From NCBI GenBank assembly GCA_050260415.1, contig JBLNCE010000153.1, positions 1 through 56,421 on the forward strand: DNA of 56,421 nt, written 5' to 3'. The position numbers were made by a program, and so were the translations under genes. Shown piece by piece: positions 42,651 to 51,315 of the stretch (position 1 is its first letter; each line of letters opens with the position of its first letter). The notes beneath the pieces are model-generated. The model ran no database searches. It saw only the letters and a program-made list of their open reading frames with translations, and was not told the origin of the DNA. This stretch comes from JBLNCE01 sp050260415. GTDB taxonomy: Bacteria > Bacillota > UBA4882 > JAAYXC01.

Positions 42651-43772
42651 GTGACGATTGCCGAGCATTTACAGGCATTGGTTTCCGGCCTCGGCCCGCG
42701 CGCGGCGGCGGGCGCCGGCGAGGAAGCGATTGCGGAGTATGTGACCGGCCAATGCAAGGCGCTGGGGCTGGAGGCGCAGCGGCAGCGGTTCCAGGCCGGA
42801 GGCGATCTATGCCTGTCATATACGATCCTTCTCGCGCTGGTTCCGCTTGCGGCCGCGGCGTTCTTCGCTCGGCCCGGGCTTGGGTTCACGGCGGCGCTGG
42901 CCGCGGCCTTCGCGTACATGCTTGAGGGCGGGACATATCCAGCCGTTTCGCGGCTTCTGCCCAAACGGCCAAGCGTGAACGTGGTCGCCAAGGCCCACGC
43001 GCGCAGCAAAGAGCTGCGGCAAATCGTATTCCTGGCCCGTCTCGCCCCCGCCGGAGCCGCCGCGGGTTTTCCGCCGGGGCCGGCCGCCGACGCAAGGGTG
43101 AATGCCATCCTGGGCGCCGCGGCCGTAATCGGACCGGCGGTGCTGTATGGGGCGGCCCTGTTGATCCCCGGCGCTCCCCGCCTGCTCTTATGGTGGCTCT
43201 CCCTGCCGTTCGCCGCCGTGAGTCTGGCCTATGCGGTCCTGACGTTCCGCCTCGCGCTGGGCAGGAAGGCGCCGGCCGCCGCCAGGGACGTTTCCGGCTT
43301 GGCCGCTCTGCTGGAGACGGCGAAGGTCATCAGCCGCGCGCCGTTATTGACCACGAGCGTTTGGTTCGTGGCCACCGGCGCCGGTGACGCCGGCCCCTGG
43401 GGCGCGTTGCATCTGTTCCGCCAATGCGGGTTTGACCCGGCCAAGACGGTGGCGATCAACCTCGACGCTCCGAGCGGCGGCCGGCTGGCCCTGACCGCGT
43501 CGGAAGGTCTGTTCCCGGCGCGGCGGACCGATACCGCCCTGGTGGAGACCTTGCGTGAGGCGGCGCGCGCGAAAGGGATCGATCTGTCCCCGGGGCCTTA
43601 CCATCTCCCGGCCATGGATGCGGCAGTCTTCTTGGCCCGCAAGGTGCCGGCCGCCAGCTTGACGGGTGACGCGCGCGGGATCTTGGCCGGCGGAGAGATC
43701 CAGGCACGGGAGGAGAATATCCTGGCGGCCAGGGATCTGCTGCTGGGGCTGATCAGGAGGATCGACGGGTAA
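42651..43772 (+). CDS. Degenerate M28-like membrane protein
   Basis: The 373-residue protein has the frame of a membrane-inserted M28 aminopeptidase: EHLQALVSGLGPRAAAGAGEEAIAEYV at the start, then two hydrophobic stretches (about 55-85 and 150-200), VSGLAALLETAKVI and a peptidase-like end with ASLTGDARGI. The metal ligands are gone. The usual HxD segment reads VFLARLAP, the DNxSG segment reads AARDVSG, and the EExG segment reads GAGDAG. It is probably catalytically dead or binds a ligand. GTG 42651 has GGAG 8 bp upstream; ATG 42576 would add 25 low-complexity residues. Confidence 0.62.
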   Translation: MTIAEHLQALVSGLGPRAAAGAGEEAIAEYVTGQCKALGLEAQRQRFQAGGDLCLSYTILLALVPLAAAAFFARPGLGFTAALAAAFAYMLEGGTYPAVSRLLPKRPSVNVVAKAHARSKELRQIVFLARLAPAGAAAGFPPGPAADARVNAILGAAAVIGPAVLYGAALLIPGAPRLLLWWLSLPFAAVSLAYAVLTFRLALGRKAPAAARDVSGLAALLETAKVISRAPLLTTSVWFVATGAGDAGPWGALHLFRQCGFDPAKTVAINLDAPSGGRLALTASEGLFPARRTDTALVETLREAARAKGIDLSPGPYHLPAMDAAVFLARKVPAASLTGDARGILAGGEIQAREENILAARDLLLGLIRRIDG

Positions 43773-43777
43773 GAGAA

Positions 43778-43872
43778 AATCGCGGCTCGTCGCTGGTCGC
43801 CCGTCGCGCGGGGGACAGGCGCGGATTGGCGCTCTTTTCCCGGAGGCGGGCCGGGGTGGGAGGCTTCGATTC
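43778..43872. repeat. Dispersed repeat 3, copy A
   Basis: Begins AATCGCGGCTCGTCGCTGGT and ends near CGGAGGCGGGCCGGGGTGGG. A diverged copy lies at 47651-47747. Like the other repeats here it starts within a few bases of a stop codon (43772). It is non-coding. Confidence 0.75.
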
Positions 43873-43970
43873 CGACCGCGATACGATTCCGACCCCCATT
43901 CCCGGAGAAAGCCGGCCATCCTGCGATCCTATGGTCCGGTCATCTGAACATCTGAAAGAGAGGTTGTTTG

Positions 43971-45185
43971 ATGTCCCCTCTGATTGCCCTCGGTCTCGTT
44001 CTCGTCGTTCTGGTCATCCTCGTCCGCCTCAAACTCGAACTGGGATGGTCGATGTTGATCTGCGCCGTGGCCTTGGGTCTGCTGAGCCGACTCGGGCCGG
44101 CGAAGATAGCGCGCATCCTGGGCGCCGCCTGGTGGAACGGGGATGCGTTCAATCTTGCTGTTTCCCTGGTGTCCATCCTCTTCCTCGAGAATATCATGCG
44201 CAAGAACGGCTACCTGCAAAGAGTGCACCTGTCGCTTCGTGCGTTGTGCGGGGATTCACGCGCGGTGATGGCCTTGGGCCCGGCCTTTTTGGGCCTCCTC
44301 CCCTCGCCGGGCGGGGCGGTCTTTTCCGCGCCCATGGTGGAAGAAGCCGCGGCCGGCATGGGACTCACCGCCGAGGACAAGAGCGTGATCAACTACTGGT
44401 ACCGGCACATCTGGGAATGCTCGCTCCCGCTCTACCCGGGCGTTATCCTGGCGGCCAAAATATTCCAGGTTCCCGCCGGGCGCTTGACGCTGTATCAGAT
44501 TCCGTTCACGGCCCTGGCGGTGTTCCTCGGCGTCTTGATCGCCTTTCGCCATACGCGGCGGGGACAGGTCGCGGCGGTTGACGCGACAAAGAGACGCTCA
44601 TATCTCGATCTCGCCATCGGCGTGGCGCCGGTGCTGGCGGTGCTCCTCATGGTCCTGGTGTTTGGCGCCGAAGTATGGCTGGCCGTGGTCGGCATCGTCC
44701 TTGTCCTGCTTGCGCTGCACCGGTATAAGGTCCGGCGGCTATTGGACCTGTGCCGGGAATCGTTTTCCTGGCGGCCGATCCTTTTGGTCGCCGGGATCAT
44801 GGCCTTTCGTTTCATGCTCGGTACGACCGGCGTCGTCGAGGCGCTGCCGAAGCTTTTCACGGGCATGGGCCTTCCCCCGGTCGCCTTGGTGGTTCTTCTC
44901 CCGCTGACGTTGGCCGTCCTGATCGGCATCGGACAGGGGTTTGTCAGCGCCAGTTTCCCCCTGCTGGTCGGGATCGTCGGCCTCGGCGCGGAAGCCAACA
45001 TGGGCTATATCGCGGTGGCATACATCTCCGGCCTCACCGGCATGATGCTGACCCCGCTCCATCTCTGCCTGGTCTTGACGGTTCAATTTTACCGCGCCGA
45101 CCTCGGCCAGGTGTGGCGGCGAATCGCCCCGGCCATGGCGGTCATGCTGGCGTTGGCCATCCCATATGGATTTTGGCTGTTCTAA
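43971..45185 (+). CDS. DUF401-type integral membrane permease
   Basis: A 404-residue protein with about ten hydrophobic helices. The segment LGLLPSPGGAVFSAPMVEEAA and the repeat GIGQGFVSASFPLLVGIVGLG are typical of the DUF401/TIGR00529 family, distant relatives of gluconate and citrate (IT superfamily) permeases. The substrate is unknown. ATG 43971 follows AGAGAGG. It is on the same strand as, and 198 bp after, the M28-like gene, with a dispersed repeat in the gap. Confidence 0.85.
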   Translation: MSPLIALGLVLVVLVILVRLKLELGWSMLICAVALGLLSRLGPAKIARILGAAWWNGDAFNLAVSLVSILFLENIMRKNGYLQRVHLSLRALCGDSRAVMALGPAFLGLLPSPGGAVFSAPMVEEAAAGMGLTAEDKSVINYWYRHIWECSLPLYPGVILAAKIFQVPAGRLTLYQIPFTALAVFLGVLIAFRHTRRGQVAAVDATKRRSYLDLAIGVAPVLAVLLMVLVFGAEVWLAVVGIVLVLLALHRYKVRRLLDLCRESFSWRPILLVAGIMAFRFMLGTTGVVEALPKLFTGMGLPPVALVVLLPLTLAVLIGIGQGFVSASFPLLVGIVGLGAEANMGYIAVAYISGLTGMMLTPLHLCLVLTVQFYRADLGQVWRRIAPAMAVMLALAIPYGFWLF

Positions 45186-45522
45186 CCTTAGGCAAGAAGC
45201 AAAGGGCGGCGCGTCCGCCGTAATGTCAACGGAGGTGGGAGGCAAGCGTCAAAAGCCGAAATCATTCAAGGGATCCGCGCGCGGAAGCAGCTTTTTATCA
45301 GGTCTTTTGCATTTAGCCGCCGGGCTCTTTCGCCGGAAGGGCGATTGTGATATTCTGGTATTGGAGTCGCCATGGAAAGCGACGTCTCGATGTGGTGATG
45401 CAATGAGCTGACCGGACATCTGGCTGGGTCGGTAAAACTCTTTATGGTCGACTGAATCCGCTGGTGGCAGGGCTGTCTTTCGGCATCTGCACGGAAACGC
45501 TGGGACAAAAGGAGTGTTCAAC
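45186..45522. other. Leader region before chemoreceptor gene
   Basis: These 337 bp hold no gene. The last 150 bp contain several potential stems (GTCGCcatggaaaGCGAC near 45,367; GAGCTGACC with GGTCGGTAAAACTC near 45,405-45,442), suggesting a structured leader. The core motifs of c-di-GMP riboswitches were not found. Confidence 0.5.
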
Positions 45523-47160
45523 ATGAAGCTAGAATTCCGGCCGTGGATGCGGATTTCGCAGCGCATATTCGCGGGTTTTCTGGTCAACTTGGTCTGTGCG
45601 CTGGTGTTGGGCGCAGTCAACATCCTGAATATGGGGAGCATCTCCTCCGCGACCACCAAGATTACCACCTATAACGAGTACCTCGGCGAGTTGAACACGT
45701 TTCAATACATCTGCGACAAGTTGGAGGCTACCTCCGGCTATGTGAAGCGCGATTTGCTGGGCGGTAAGACGATCGGCGACAAAGACAACAATACTCTGAC
45801 GGTATATTCCACGCAGATCCAGACAGATGGGGAGAGCATCTCGACCATTATCAAGAAGCTGGCGCCGGAGGAATGGGCAAGATTCGACGAATTGCTCCGG
45901 GACTTCAGCAAGAACCAAAAGAACTGGGCGGAGGAGAAGAGCTACGCCTCGGCGGCTTTGCTCAGCGGTTCCATGACGCGTCTGACGGCCTTCACAAATT
46001 CCGTCATCAGGGCTCTGGAGGCCAGCATCGAGAGCGAGATCCGCCGGGCGAGCGGGCGGATCCGCGTCACCAGGAATGTGACCTTCGTATTTACCGCCTT
46101 GCTCTTGGGGGTGGTGCTCATTACCGCCCTGCCCATGCTGAGAGAGTTGAAGGGTCTCTTCACGCCCGTGCGCGAGGCCTCCGAAACGGCATTGACCGCG
46201 GCCACCAGGGCTTCCGATTACGCCACGGAGATGGACGGTTCAATCGCGCAGCTCAAAGCGGTGCTTAGCGATATCGGGCGCGCCATTGAGGAGGTCACCA
46301 ACAGCGCTCAGGACAGCTCGACGCAGGCGGCGACCATCATCGCGGCCGTCAAGGACGCCTCGGAGTTCGCGGGAGCCTTGGCCGACGAGGCTTTGGCGAT
46401 CCACGAACGCCTGAACGCCAACCAAGGCTATCTTCGTGCCAAGGTGGCCCAGGTCCAGGAATTATCCAGCAATATAGCCAGTTCGCTGGCCAGGATCATC
46501 AAGAACGCCGATCGGGCGGAGAATCTGGCGGGCCAGGTGACGGCGCTCAAGGATGAAATTCGAGGAATCGAGACTTTCCTCGCCTTCATGGATGAGATCA
46601 ACGACCAGACGGAGTTGCTCGCCTTGAACGCCAGCGTCGAAGCGGCACGCGCCGGGGACCAGGCAATGGGCTTTGCGGTGGTCGCGGAGCGTCTCCGCAA
46701 ACTCTCCGATGAGACCAAGCGTTTTACCAATCAGATCCAGCAGACCACCCTGGGTATTCAGGATGTATCCAGGGAAGTGGCCGCCGCCCTGAGCGAGATC
46801 ATTGCCAGCGTGCGCGGTTCCGCCAACGAGGTGCTCGAGGTCAACCAGGAATTCGCTCAGCTCAAACAGGTGTTGGAATCGCTCTATGAAGCCAATGAGA
46901 GCGTGATCCACGCATCCAGCCATCAACTGGAAAAGACCAGACAGATTCATCAGAGCGCCACGGACATCAGGCGGTCGATCGAGGAGATCTCCGTGCAGAC
47001 GGAACAGGTCTCGGGCGCCATGGAGGAACTATCGGCGGAAAGCCAGGAAATCGTGGGGCAGATCGAACTTATCAGCGGCAATGTGGGAGAGACGCGCGCC
47101 GTCATCGAGCGCCAGGTCGAACTGGCGCGGCTGGCCAAGGATGCCGCGGACCGGTTTTAG
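45523..47160 (+). CDS. Chemoreceptor (methyl-accepting chemotaxis protein)
   Basis: A 545-residue receptor with helix 1 at about 15-38, an external four-helix-bundle-like domain (about 40-185), helix 2 at about 190-210 and a cytoplasmic coiled coil. The signalling tip is MDEINDQTELLALNASVEAARAGDQAMGFAVVAERLRKLSDET, which departs from the consensus at E-x-GRGF (here DQAMGF) and AEEVR (here AERLR). No HAMP motif is obvious. ATG 45523 follows AAGGAG (45508-45513). The ligand is unknown. Confidence 0.9.
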   Translation: MKLEFRPWMRISQRIFAGFLVNLVCALVLGAVNILNMGSISSATTKITTYNEYLGELNTFQYICDKLEATSGYVKRDLLGGKTIGDKDNNTLTVYSTQIQTDGESISTIIKKLAPEEWARFDELLRDFSKNQKNWAEEKSYASAALLSGSMTRLTAFTNSVIRALEASIESEIRRASGRIRVTRNVTFVFTALLLGVVLITALPMLRELKGLFTPVREASETALTAATRASDYATEMDGSIAQLKAVLSDIGRAIEEVTNSAQDSSTQAATIIAAVKDASEFAGALADEALAIHERLNANQGYLRAKVAQVQELSSNIASSLARIIKNADRAENLAGQVTALKDEIRGIETFLAFMDEINDQTELLALNASVEAARAGDQAMGFAVVAERLRKLSDETKRFTNQIQQTTLGIQDVSREVAAALSEIIASVRGSANEVLEVNQEFAQLKQVLESLYEANESVIHASSHQLEKTRQIHQSATDIRRSIEEISVQTEQVSGAMEELSAESQEIVGQIELISGNVGETRAVIERQVELARLAKDAADRF

Positions 47161-47185
47161 GCGGCGCGCTTCCTTTTACAGCGGC

Positions 47186-47215
47186 TTGACAAGCAGCCTG
47201 CCGCCGTCGTATCAT
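47186..47215 (+). promoter_or_regulatory. Sigma-A promoter of valS T-box leader
   Basis: TTGACA (47186-47191) and TATCAT (47210-47215) are spaced by 18 bp, 26 bp after the chemoreceptor stop. Transcription would start near 47,222, at the beginning of the T-box leader. Confidence 0.75.
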
Positions 47216-47221
47216 TAGATA

Positions 47222-47478
47222 AAACTGGAGCAAGAACGGCTGGGAACGGGAAGAGTAGGACCAGAAGCCACTCGAAGAGAGGGGAACCAGCGGCTGCGAG
47301 GTTCCCTGGGGCAAGGCGGGTTCGAAGGTCGCCCGGGAGCCGCGGGGCCGAAGCATTCAGGCCGTGCCGGGAGAGCCCGTTACAGCGTCGAGAGCCCCCT
47401 GCGGTCCGGAAGCAGGGGGAAACTAAGGTGGTACCGCGGAAGGCCTCCGCCCTTAGAGGGGTGGGGCTTTTTTTGTTA
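47222..47478 (+). promoter_or_regulatory. T-box riboswitch, valine-specific
   Basis: The T-box sequence AAGGTGGTACCGCGGAAG lies at 47425-47442 and is followed by a terminator (47443-47476) ending in T7. Stem I includes the AG-bulge and distal-loop motif CGGCTGCGAGG (47291-47301). The specifier is GTC at 47328-47330 in GAAGGTCGCC, a valine codon. The UGGU of the antiterminator bulge fits the ACCA end of tRNA-Val. Uncharged tRNA-Val would stabilise the antiterminator and turn on valS. Confidence 0.93.
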
Positions 47479-47807
47479 GGCGTGAGGGATGAGGCGTGAG
47501 ATAAGAGGTAATAGTAAAAAAGTCACGCGTCCCGCGTCCCGCGTCGCCGGGTTCCGTAGGGGCGCGCGGCCCGTGCGCCCGAAAGGGAGCAAGGGCAAGA
47601 GATAATGGGTCGGAGGCGAGCAGAGGAACAGGCGGAAGGGATAGGGTCCTAATCGCAGCTCGTCGCTGGTCGCTCGTCGCTCGGGGAACGGGCTCGGATT
47701 CTCTCTCCTTGTTGTCCCGGAGGCAAGCCGGGGTGGGAAGCTATTCATTCATCCGCGTGCCTAAAGCCTTCCGCCTCATGCCTGAACTATAGACAGGAGG
47801 TTCCATC
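47479..47807. other. Repeat-bearing gap between T-box and valS
   Basis: The terminator of the T-box is followed by about 330 bp before the valS start, which is long for this arrangement. The second half is occupied by dispersed repeat 3, copy B. No open frame here is convincing. The repeat would be part of the valS mRNA leader. Confidence 0.6.
47651..47747. repeat. Dispersed repeat 3, copy B
   Basis: Begins AATCGCAGCTCGTCGCTGGT and ends near GGCAAGCCGGGGTGGGAAGC. It matches 43778-43872 with scattered changes. It sits inside the transcribed leader of valS. Confidence 0.75.
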
Positions 47808-50477
47808 ATGCATCAATTGGCGCCGGTCTACGATCCCAAGGTGGTCGAGGATCGCTGGTACGAATTTTGGCTTGGTAAACGGTATTTTCACGCCGAGGTG
47901 GATCGGACGCGCGAACCCTTTTGCATCGTCATCCCGCCGCCAAACGTGACCGGCGCCTTGCATCTCGGCCATGCCTTCGACATGACCATCCAGGATGTCC
48001 TGATCCGTTGGCGCAGGATGCAGGGGTACGAGGCGCTCTGGCTGCCGGGGACGGACCATGCGGGGATCGCCACGCAGGCGGTGGTGGAAAGGGAACTCGC
48101 CCGCGAGGGTCTGCGGAAGGAGGACTTGGGCCGGGAGGGTTTCCTGGATCGTGTCTGGACATGGAAGGAGAAGTACGGCGGGACGATTATCAGGCAACTG
48201 AAGCGCCTGGGCAGTTCATGCGATTGGGAGCGCGAACGTTTCACCATGGACGAGGGTTGCTCCGCGGCCGTGCGCGAGGTGTTTCTGCGTCTCTACAAAA
48301 AGGGTCTGATCTACCGCGGGAGCTATCTCATCAACTGGTGCCCGCACTGCCATACCACCATTTCCGATATCGAAGTGGAACATGAGGAACGCGAGACCAG
48401 TCTCTGGCACCTACGCTACCCTTATACGGACGGGAGCGGATACATCATGGTCGCGACCACCCGTCCGGAGACGATGTTGGGCGACACGGCAGTGGCCGTC
48501 AATCCCGGCGATGAGCGTTATATGGGTGCAATCGGCAAGTCGGTGCTCCTGCCGCTCATGGAGCGGCCCATACCAGTGGTGGCCGACAGCTATGTCGATA
48601 TGAGCTTTGGGACGGGCGCGGTCAAGATCACCCCCGCGCACGACCCCAACGACTGGGAGCTGGCCCAGCGGCATAATCTGCCGCTGATCAACGTCATCGG
48701 TTTTGACGGCGTCACCACCGCGGAGGCCGGACGCTTCGCCGGTCTGACGCGCGAAGAAGCGCGGCGCCGGGTCGTCGAGGCGTTGGAAGCCGGGGGCTAC
48801 CTCGTAAAGATTGAGCCGTACAAGCACGCGGTTGGCCAATGCTACCGTTGCGACACCATCATCGAGCCGCTCGTCTCCAAGCAGTGGTTCGTGAAGATGC
48901 GGCCCCTGGTGGAACCGGCTATGCGCGCGGTCCAGACGGGAGCGATCCAGTTCGTGCCCGAGCGGTTTACCCGGATCTACCTGGGTTGGCTCGAAAACAT
49001 CAAGGATTGGTGCATCTCCCGCCAACTCTGGTGGGGGCATCGTATTCCGGTCTGGTACTGTCAGGATTGCGCGGCGGAGATCGCGGCCAAGACGGAGCCC
49101 AAATCCTGCCCCAAATGCGGCTCCGTCCGGCTTGAGCAGGACCCGGACGTGCTGGATACGTGGTTCTCCTCGGCCTTGTGGCCTTTCTCCACCCTGGGCT
49201 GGCCCGAGCATACGCCAGAGCTGGATTATTTCTACCCGACCTCCGTCCTGGTCACCGGGCGGGACATCATCTTCTTCTGGGTGGCAAGGATGATCTTCAT
49301 GGGGCTCGAGTTCATGGAGGGCGAACGCGCGGCCGGGGCTGAGTTCATGGCCGGCAGGCCTTTCCGGAAAGTCATGATTCACGGGCTCATCCTCGATAAG
49401 GACGGCAAGAAGATGAGCAAATCGAGGCCCGAGACCTCGATCGACCCGCAGGACGTCATCGACAAATTTGGCGCGGACACACTGCGATTTTCCGTACTGG
49501 TCGGCAACACGCCGGGTCAGGATCTCAGGTTCTACTGGGAAAAAGCCGAGACCGGGCGCAATTTCGCCAATAAGATCTGGAACGCCGCGCGTTTCGTGCT
49601 CATGAACCTAGAGGACTTCCCGGGTCAGACCGACCCGCGCGCGGTGGAGCTGTCCCTCGCGGACCGGTGGATCCTTTCCCGGCTGATGCGCGTGACCGGC
49701 GACGTCACGGCGTCGCTGGAGCGCTACGATCCGGGCGCGGCCGCAAGCCTCATCCACGATTTTCTCTGGAGCGAGTACTGTGACTGGTATATTGAGATCG
49801 CCAAACCCAGGCTGAATGCGGGCGGCGCCGACAGGCTGGCTTGCCAGACCGTCTTGGCCAGGGTGCTCGCGCAGACCATGCAGCTCTTGCACCCGTTCAT
49901 GCCTTTTATCACCGAAGAGATCTGGCAACATCTGCCGCACCAGGGTGAATCGATCGTGATCTCGGCATGGCCGGCAGTAGAGCCGGATTTCATCGTTCCG
50001 TCCATCGAGGCGGAGATGGAGCGGGTGATGGAGATCGTCCGCTCGATCAGAAATATCCGGGCCGAGGTTGGCGTAACCCCCGGCAAGAAAGTGACGGCGT
50101 TCATCCAGGCCCCGCCGGAACGGGCCGCGGAGTTAGCCATGACCCGCGGGTATCTGATGACCCTCGCCGGACTCGGCCAGCTTGAGATCGCGACCGAGAT
50201 GCAATCCAAGCCGGATAAGGCGATGAGCGCGGTGGCCGGCGGCGTTCAGATCTTCCTGCCCCTGGCCGATCTGGTGGACCTCGCGCGCGAGGCGTCCCGG
50301 TTGCGGAAGGAAATGGATGAAGCGTCAAAAGAGGTGGCAAGGCTCTCGGCCAAGCTGGCGAACGAGGGCTTCCTGTCCAAGGCGCCGGCGGCCGTTGTGG
50401 ACAAAGAGCGCGATAAGCTGGCCGAAGCCGAACAGAGACGGGACAAACTGGCGGCGCGCCTGGCTTCGATCCTATAA
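47808..50477 (+). CDS. valS: Valyl-tRNA synthetase
   Basis: An 889-residue class Ia synthetase that attaches valine to tRNA-Val. HIGH is present as HLGH (52-55), KMSKS at 535-539 exactly. The CP1 editing domain is at about 190-350 with the WHLRYP and TTRPETMLGDTAVAVNP motifs. A zinc ribbon (CQDCAAE, CPKCGS) lies at about 420-445, the anticodon-binding domain follows, and a C-terminal coiled coil (LADLVDLAREASRLRKEMDEA) ends the chain. Start ATG 47808 follows AGGAGG by 8 bp. It is controlled by the T-box upstream. Confidence 0.97.
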   Translation: MHQLAPVYDPKVVEDRWYEFWLGKRYFHAEVDRTREPFCIVIPPPNVTGALHLGHAFDMTIQDVLIRWRRMQGYEALWLPGTDHAGIATQAVVERELAREGLRKEDLGREGFLDRVWTWKEKYGGTIIRQLKRLGSSCDWERERFTMDEGCSAAVREVFLRLYKKGLIYRGSYLINWCPHCHTTISDIEVEHEERETSLWHLRYPYTDGSGYIMVATTRPETMLGDTAVAVNPGDERYMGAIGKSVLLPLMERPIPVVADSYVDMSFGTGAVKITPAHDPNDWELAQRHNLPLINVIGFDGVTTAEAGRFAGLTREEARRRVVEALEAGGYLVKIEPYKHAVGQCYRCDTIIEPLVSKQWFVKMRPLVEPAMRAVQTGAIQFVPERFTRIYLGWLENIKDWCISRQLWWGHRIPVWYCQDCAAEIAAKTEPKSCPKCGSVRLEQDPDVLDTWFSSALWPFSTLGWPEHTPELDYFYPTSVLVTGRDIIFFWVARMIFMGLEFMEGERAAGAEFMAGRPFRKVMIHGLILDKDGKKMSKSRPETSIDPQDVIDKFGADTLRFSVLVGNTPGQDLRFYWEKAETGRNFANKIWNAARFVLMNLEDFPGQTDPRAVELSLADRWILSRLMRVTGDVTASLERYDPGAAASLIHDFLWSEYCDWYIEIAKPRLNAGGADRLACQTVLARVLAQTMQLLHPFMPFITEEIWQHLPHQGESIVISAWPAVEPDFIVPSIEAEMERVMEIVRSIRNIRAEVGVTPGKKVTAFIQAPPERAAELAMTRGYLMTLAGLGQLEIATEMQSKPDKAMSAVAGGVQIFLPLADLVDLAREASRLRKEMDEASKEVARLSAKLANEGFLSKAPAAVVDKERDKLAEAEQRRDKLAARLASIL

Positions 50478-50544
50478 ACGTGACGTAGATCACGTGAAAG
50501 CATTGTGAAAAAGGCAGTAAAAGCTTTCTCCTCTGCGGGATACT

Positions 50545-51216
50545 ATGGAGAAGCGAGGAATATCGCTTCCCATTCTTTCCGAAGGGAGAGACCCGCACCT
50601 GACGCGCCACAGCCCGCTACTCATGACGTTGCTGGCCGTGACCACCATGTCTTGTCTGGGTGTCTGGGAGTTCTTGGGCCAGCCGCCGTTCATGCCGGTG
50701 GTTCCCGGACGCGAGACGAAGCTCCGGCCGGAGCCGGCCCGGGTTTCCTTGCCCTCCGCCAGCGCCGGCCGGAATGGGCCACAGGCGCCTTCGCCAAAAG
50801 CCGCGGCACCCCGCGCGCCGTCCCGTGCCGTGACAGCCGCGACGCAGGCCGCGCGGCAGCGCTACCTGGAAAACGTCTACCTCCTGGGCAAGCTCATCCA
50901 CGGCGAGGCGCGCGGCGAGCCGTACATAGGCCAGGTGGCGGTGGGCGCGGTGGTGATGAACCGCGTGAAAAGCCCCCTTTTTCCAAAGACGATCGCCGGC
51001 GTCATCTTCGAGCCCGGCGCTTTTGACGCGGTCATCGACGGGCAGATCCACCTGCCGCCCGACGAGGAAGCGATCAGGGCGGCCAAGGCCGCGATCGCCG
51101 GTTGGGACCCGACGGGCGGCGCCATCTACTACTACAATCCCGTCAAGACGACGAGTTACTGGATCTGGAGCAGGCCGGTGGTGGTGGTTATCGGCCGGCA
51201 TTCGTTCGCGCTATGA
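50545..51216 (+). CDS. SleB-type cell-wall hydrolase, no LysM
   Basis: The 223-residue protein has an N-terminal hydrophobic helix (about 26-45), a proline/alanine-rich linker (about 55-100) and a Hydrolase_2 domain with LGKLIHGEARGEPYIGQVAVGAVVMNRV, including the putative catalytic glutamate. The domain is about 60% alike by eye to that at 25416-26045. It is a cortex-lytic or vegetative muralytic transglycosylase. ATG 50545 has only a weak GCGGGA upstream; a later start at the ATG of MTLLAV is possible. Dispersed repeat 2 begins right after the stop codon. Confidence 0.85.
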   Translation: MEKRGISLPILSEGRDPHLTRHSPLLMTLLAVTTMSCLGVWEFLGQPPFMPVVPGRETKLRPEPARVSLPSASAGRNGPQAPSPKAAAPRAPSRAVTAATQAARQRYLENVYLLGKLIHGEARGEPYIGQVAVGAVVMNRVKSPLFPKTIAGVIFEPGAFDAVIDGQIHLPPDEEAIRAAKAAIAGWDPTGGAIYYYNPVKTTSYWIWSRPVVVVIGRHSFAL

Positions 51217-51285
51217 GAAGGCCGGGGGTGAGTTAAACGGCCTGCATCCGGACTTTTATTACCCGAGCAAAAGGGATGCTCAACT
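51217..51285. repeat. Dispersed repeat 2, copy B
   Basis: Starts immediately after the TGA of the SleB-type gene with GAAGGCCGGGGGTGAGTTAA and follows the copy at 9747-9816 with scattered changes. It separates this gene from the CCA-adding enzyme gene. Confidence 0.75.
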
Positions 51286-51315
51286 GAAAAGGTTTTTCGG
51301 AAGGGGGGAGGATCC

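Noticed and set aside
45330..45522. GEMM-I c-di-GMP riboswitch before the chemoreceptor
   Set aside because: GGGCAAACC-like and GGTAGCGGGGTTACC-like blocks are not present.
47476..47748. 90-codon minus-strand frame between the T-box and valS
   Set aside because: It is low in complexity and overlaps dispersed repeat 3; there is no ribosome binding site.
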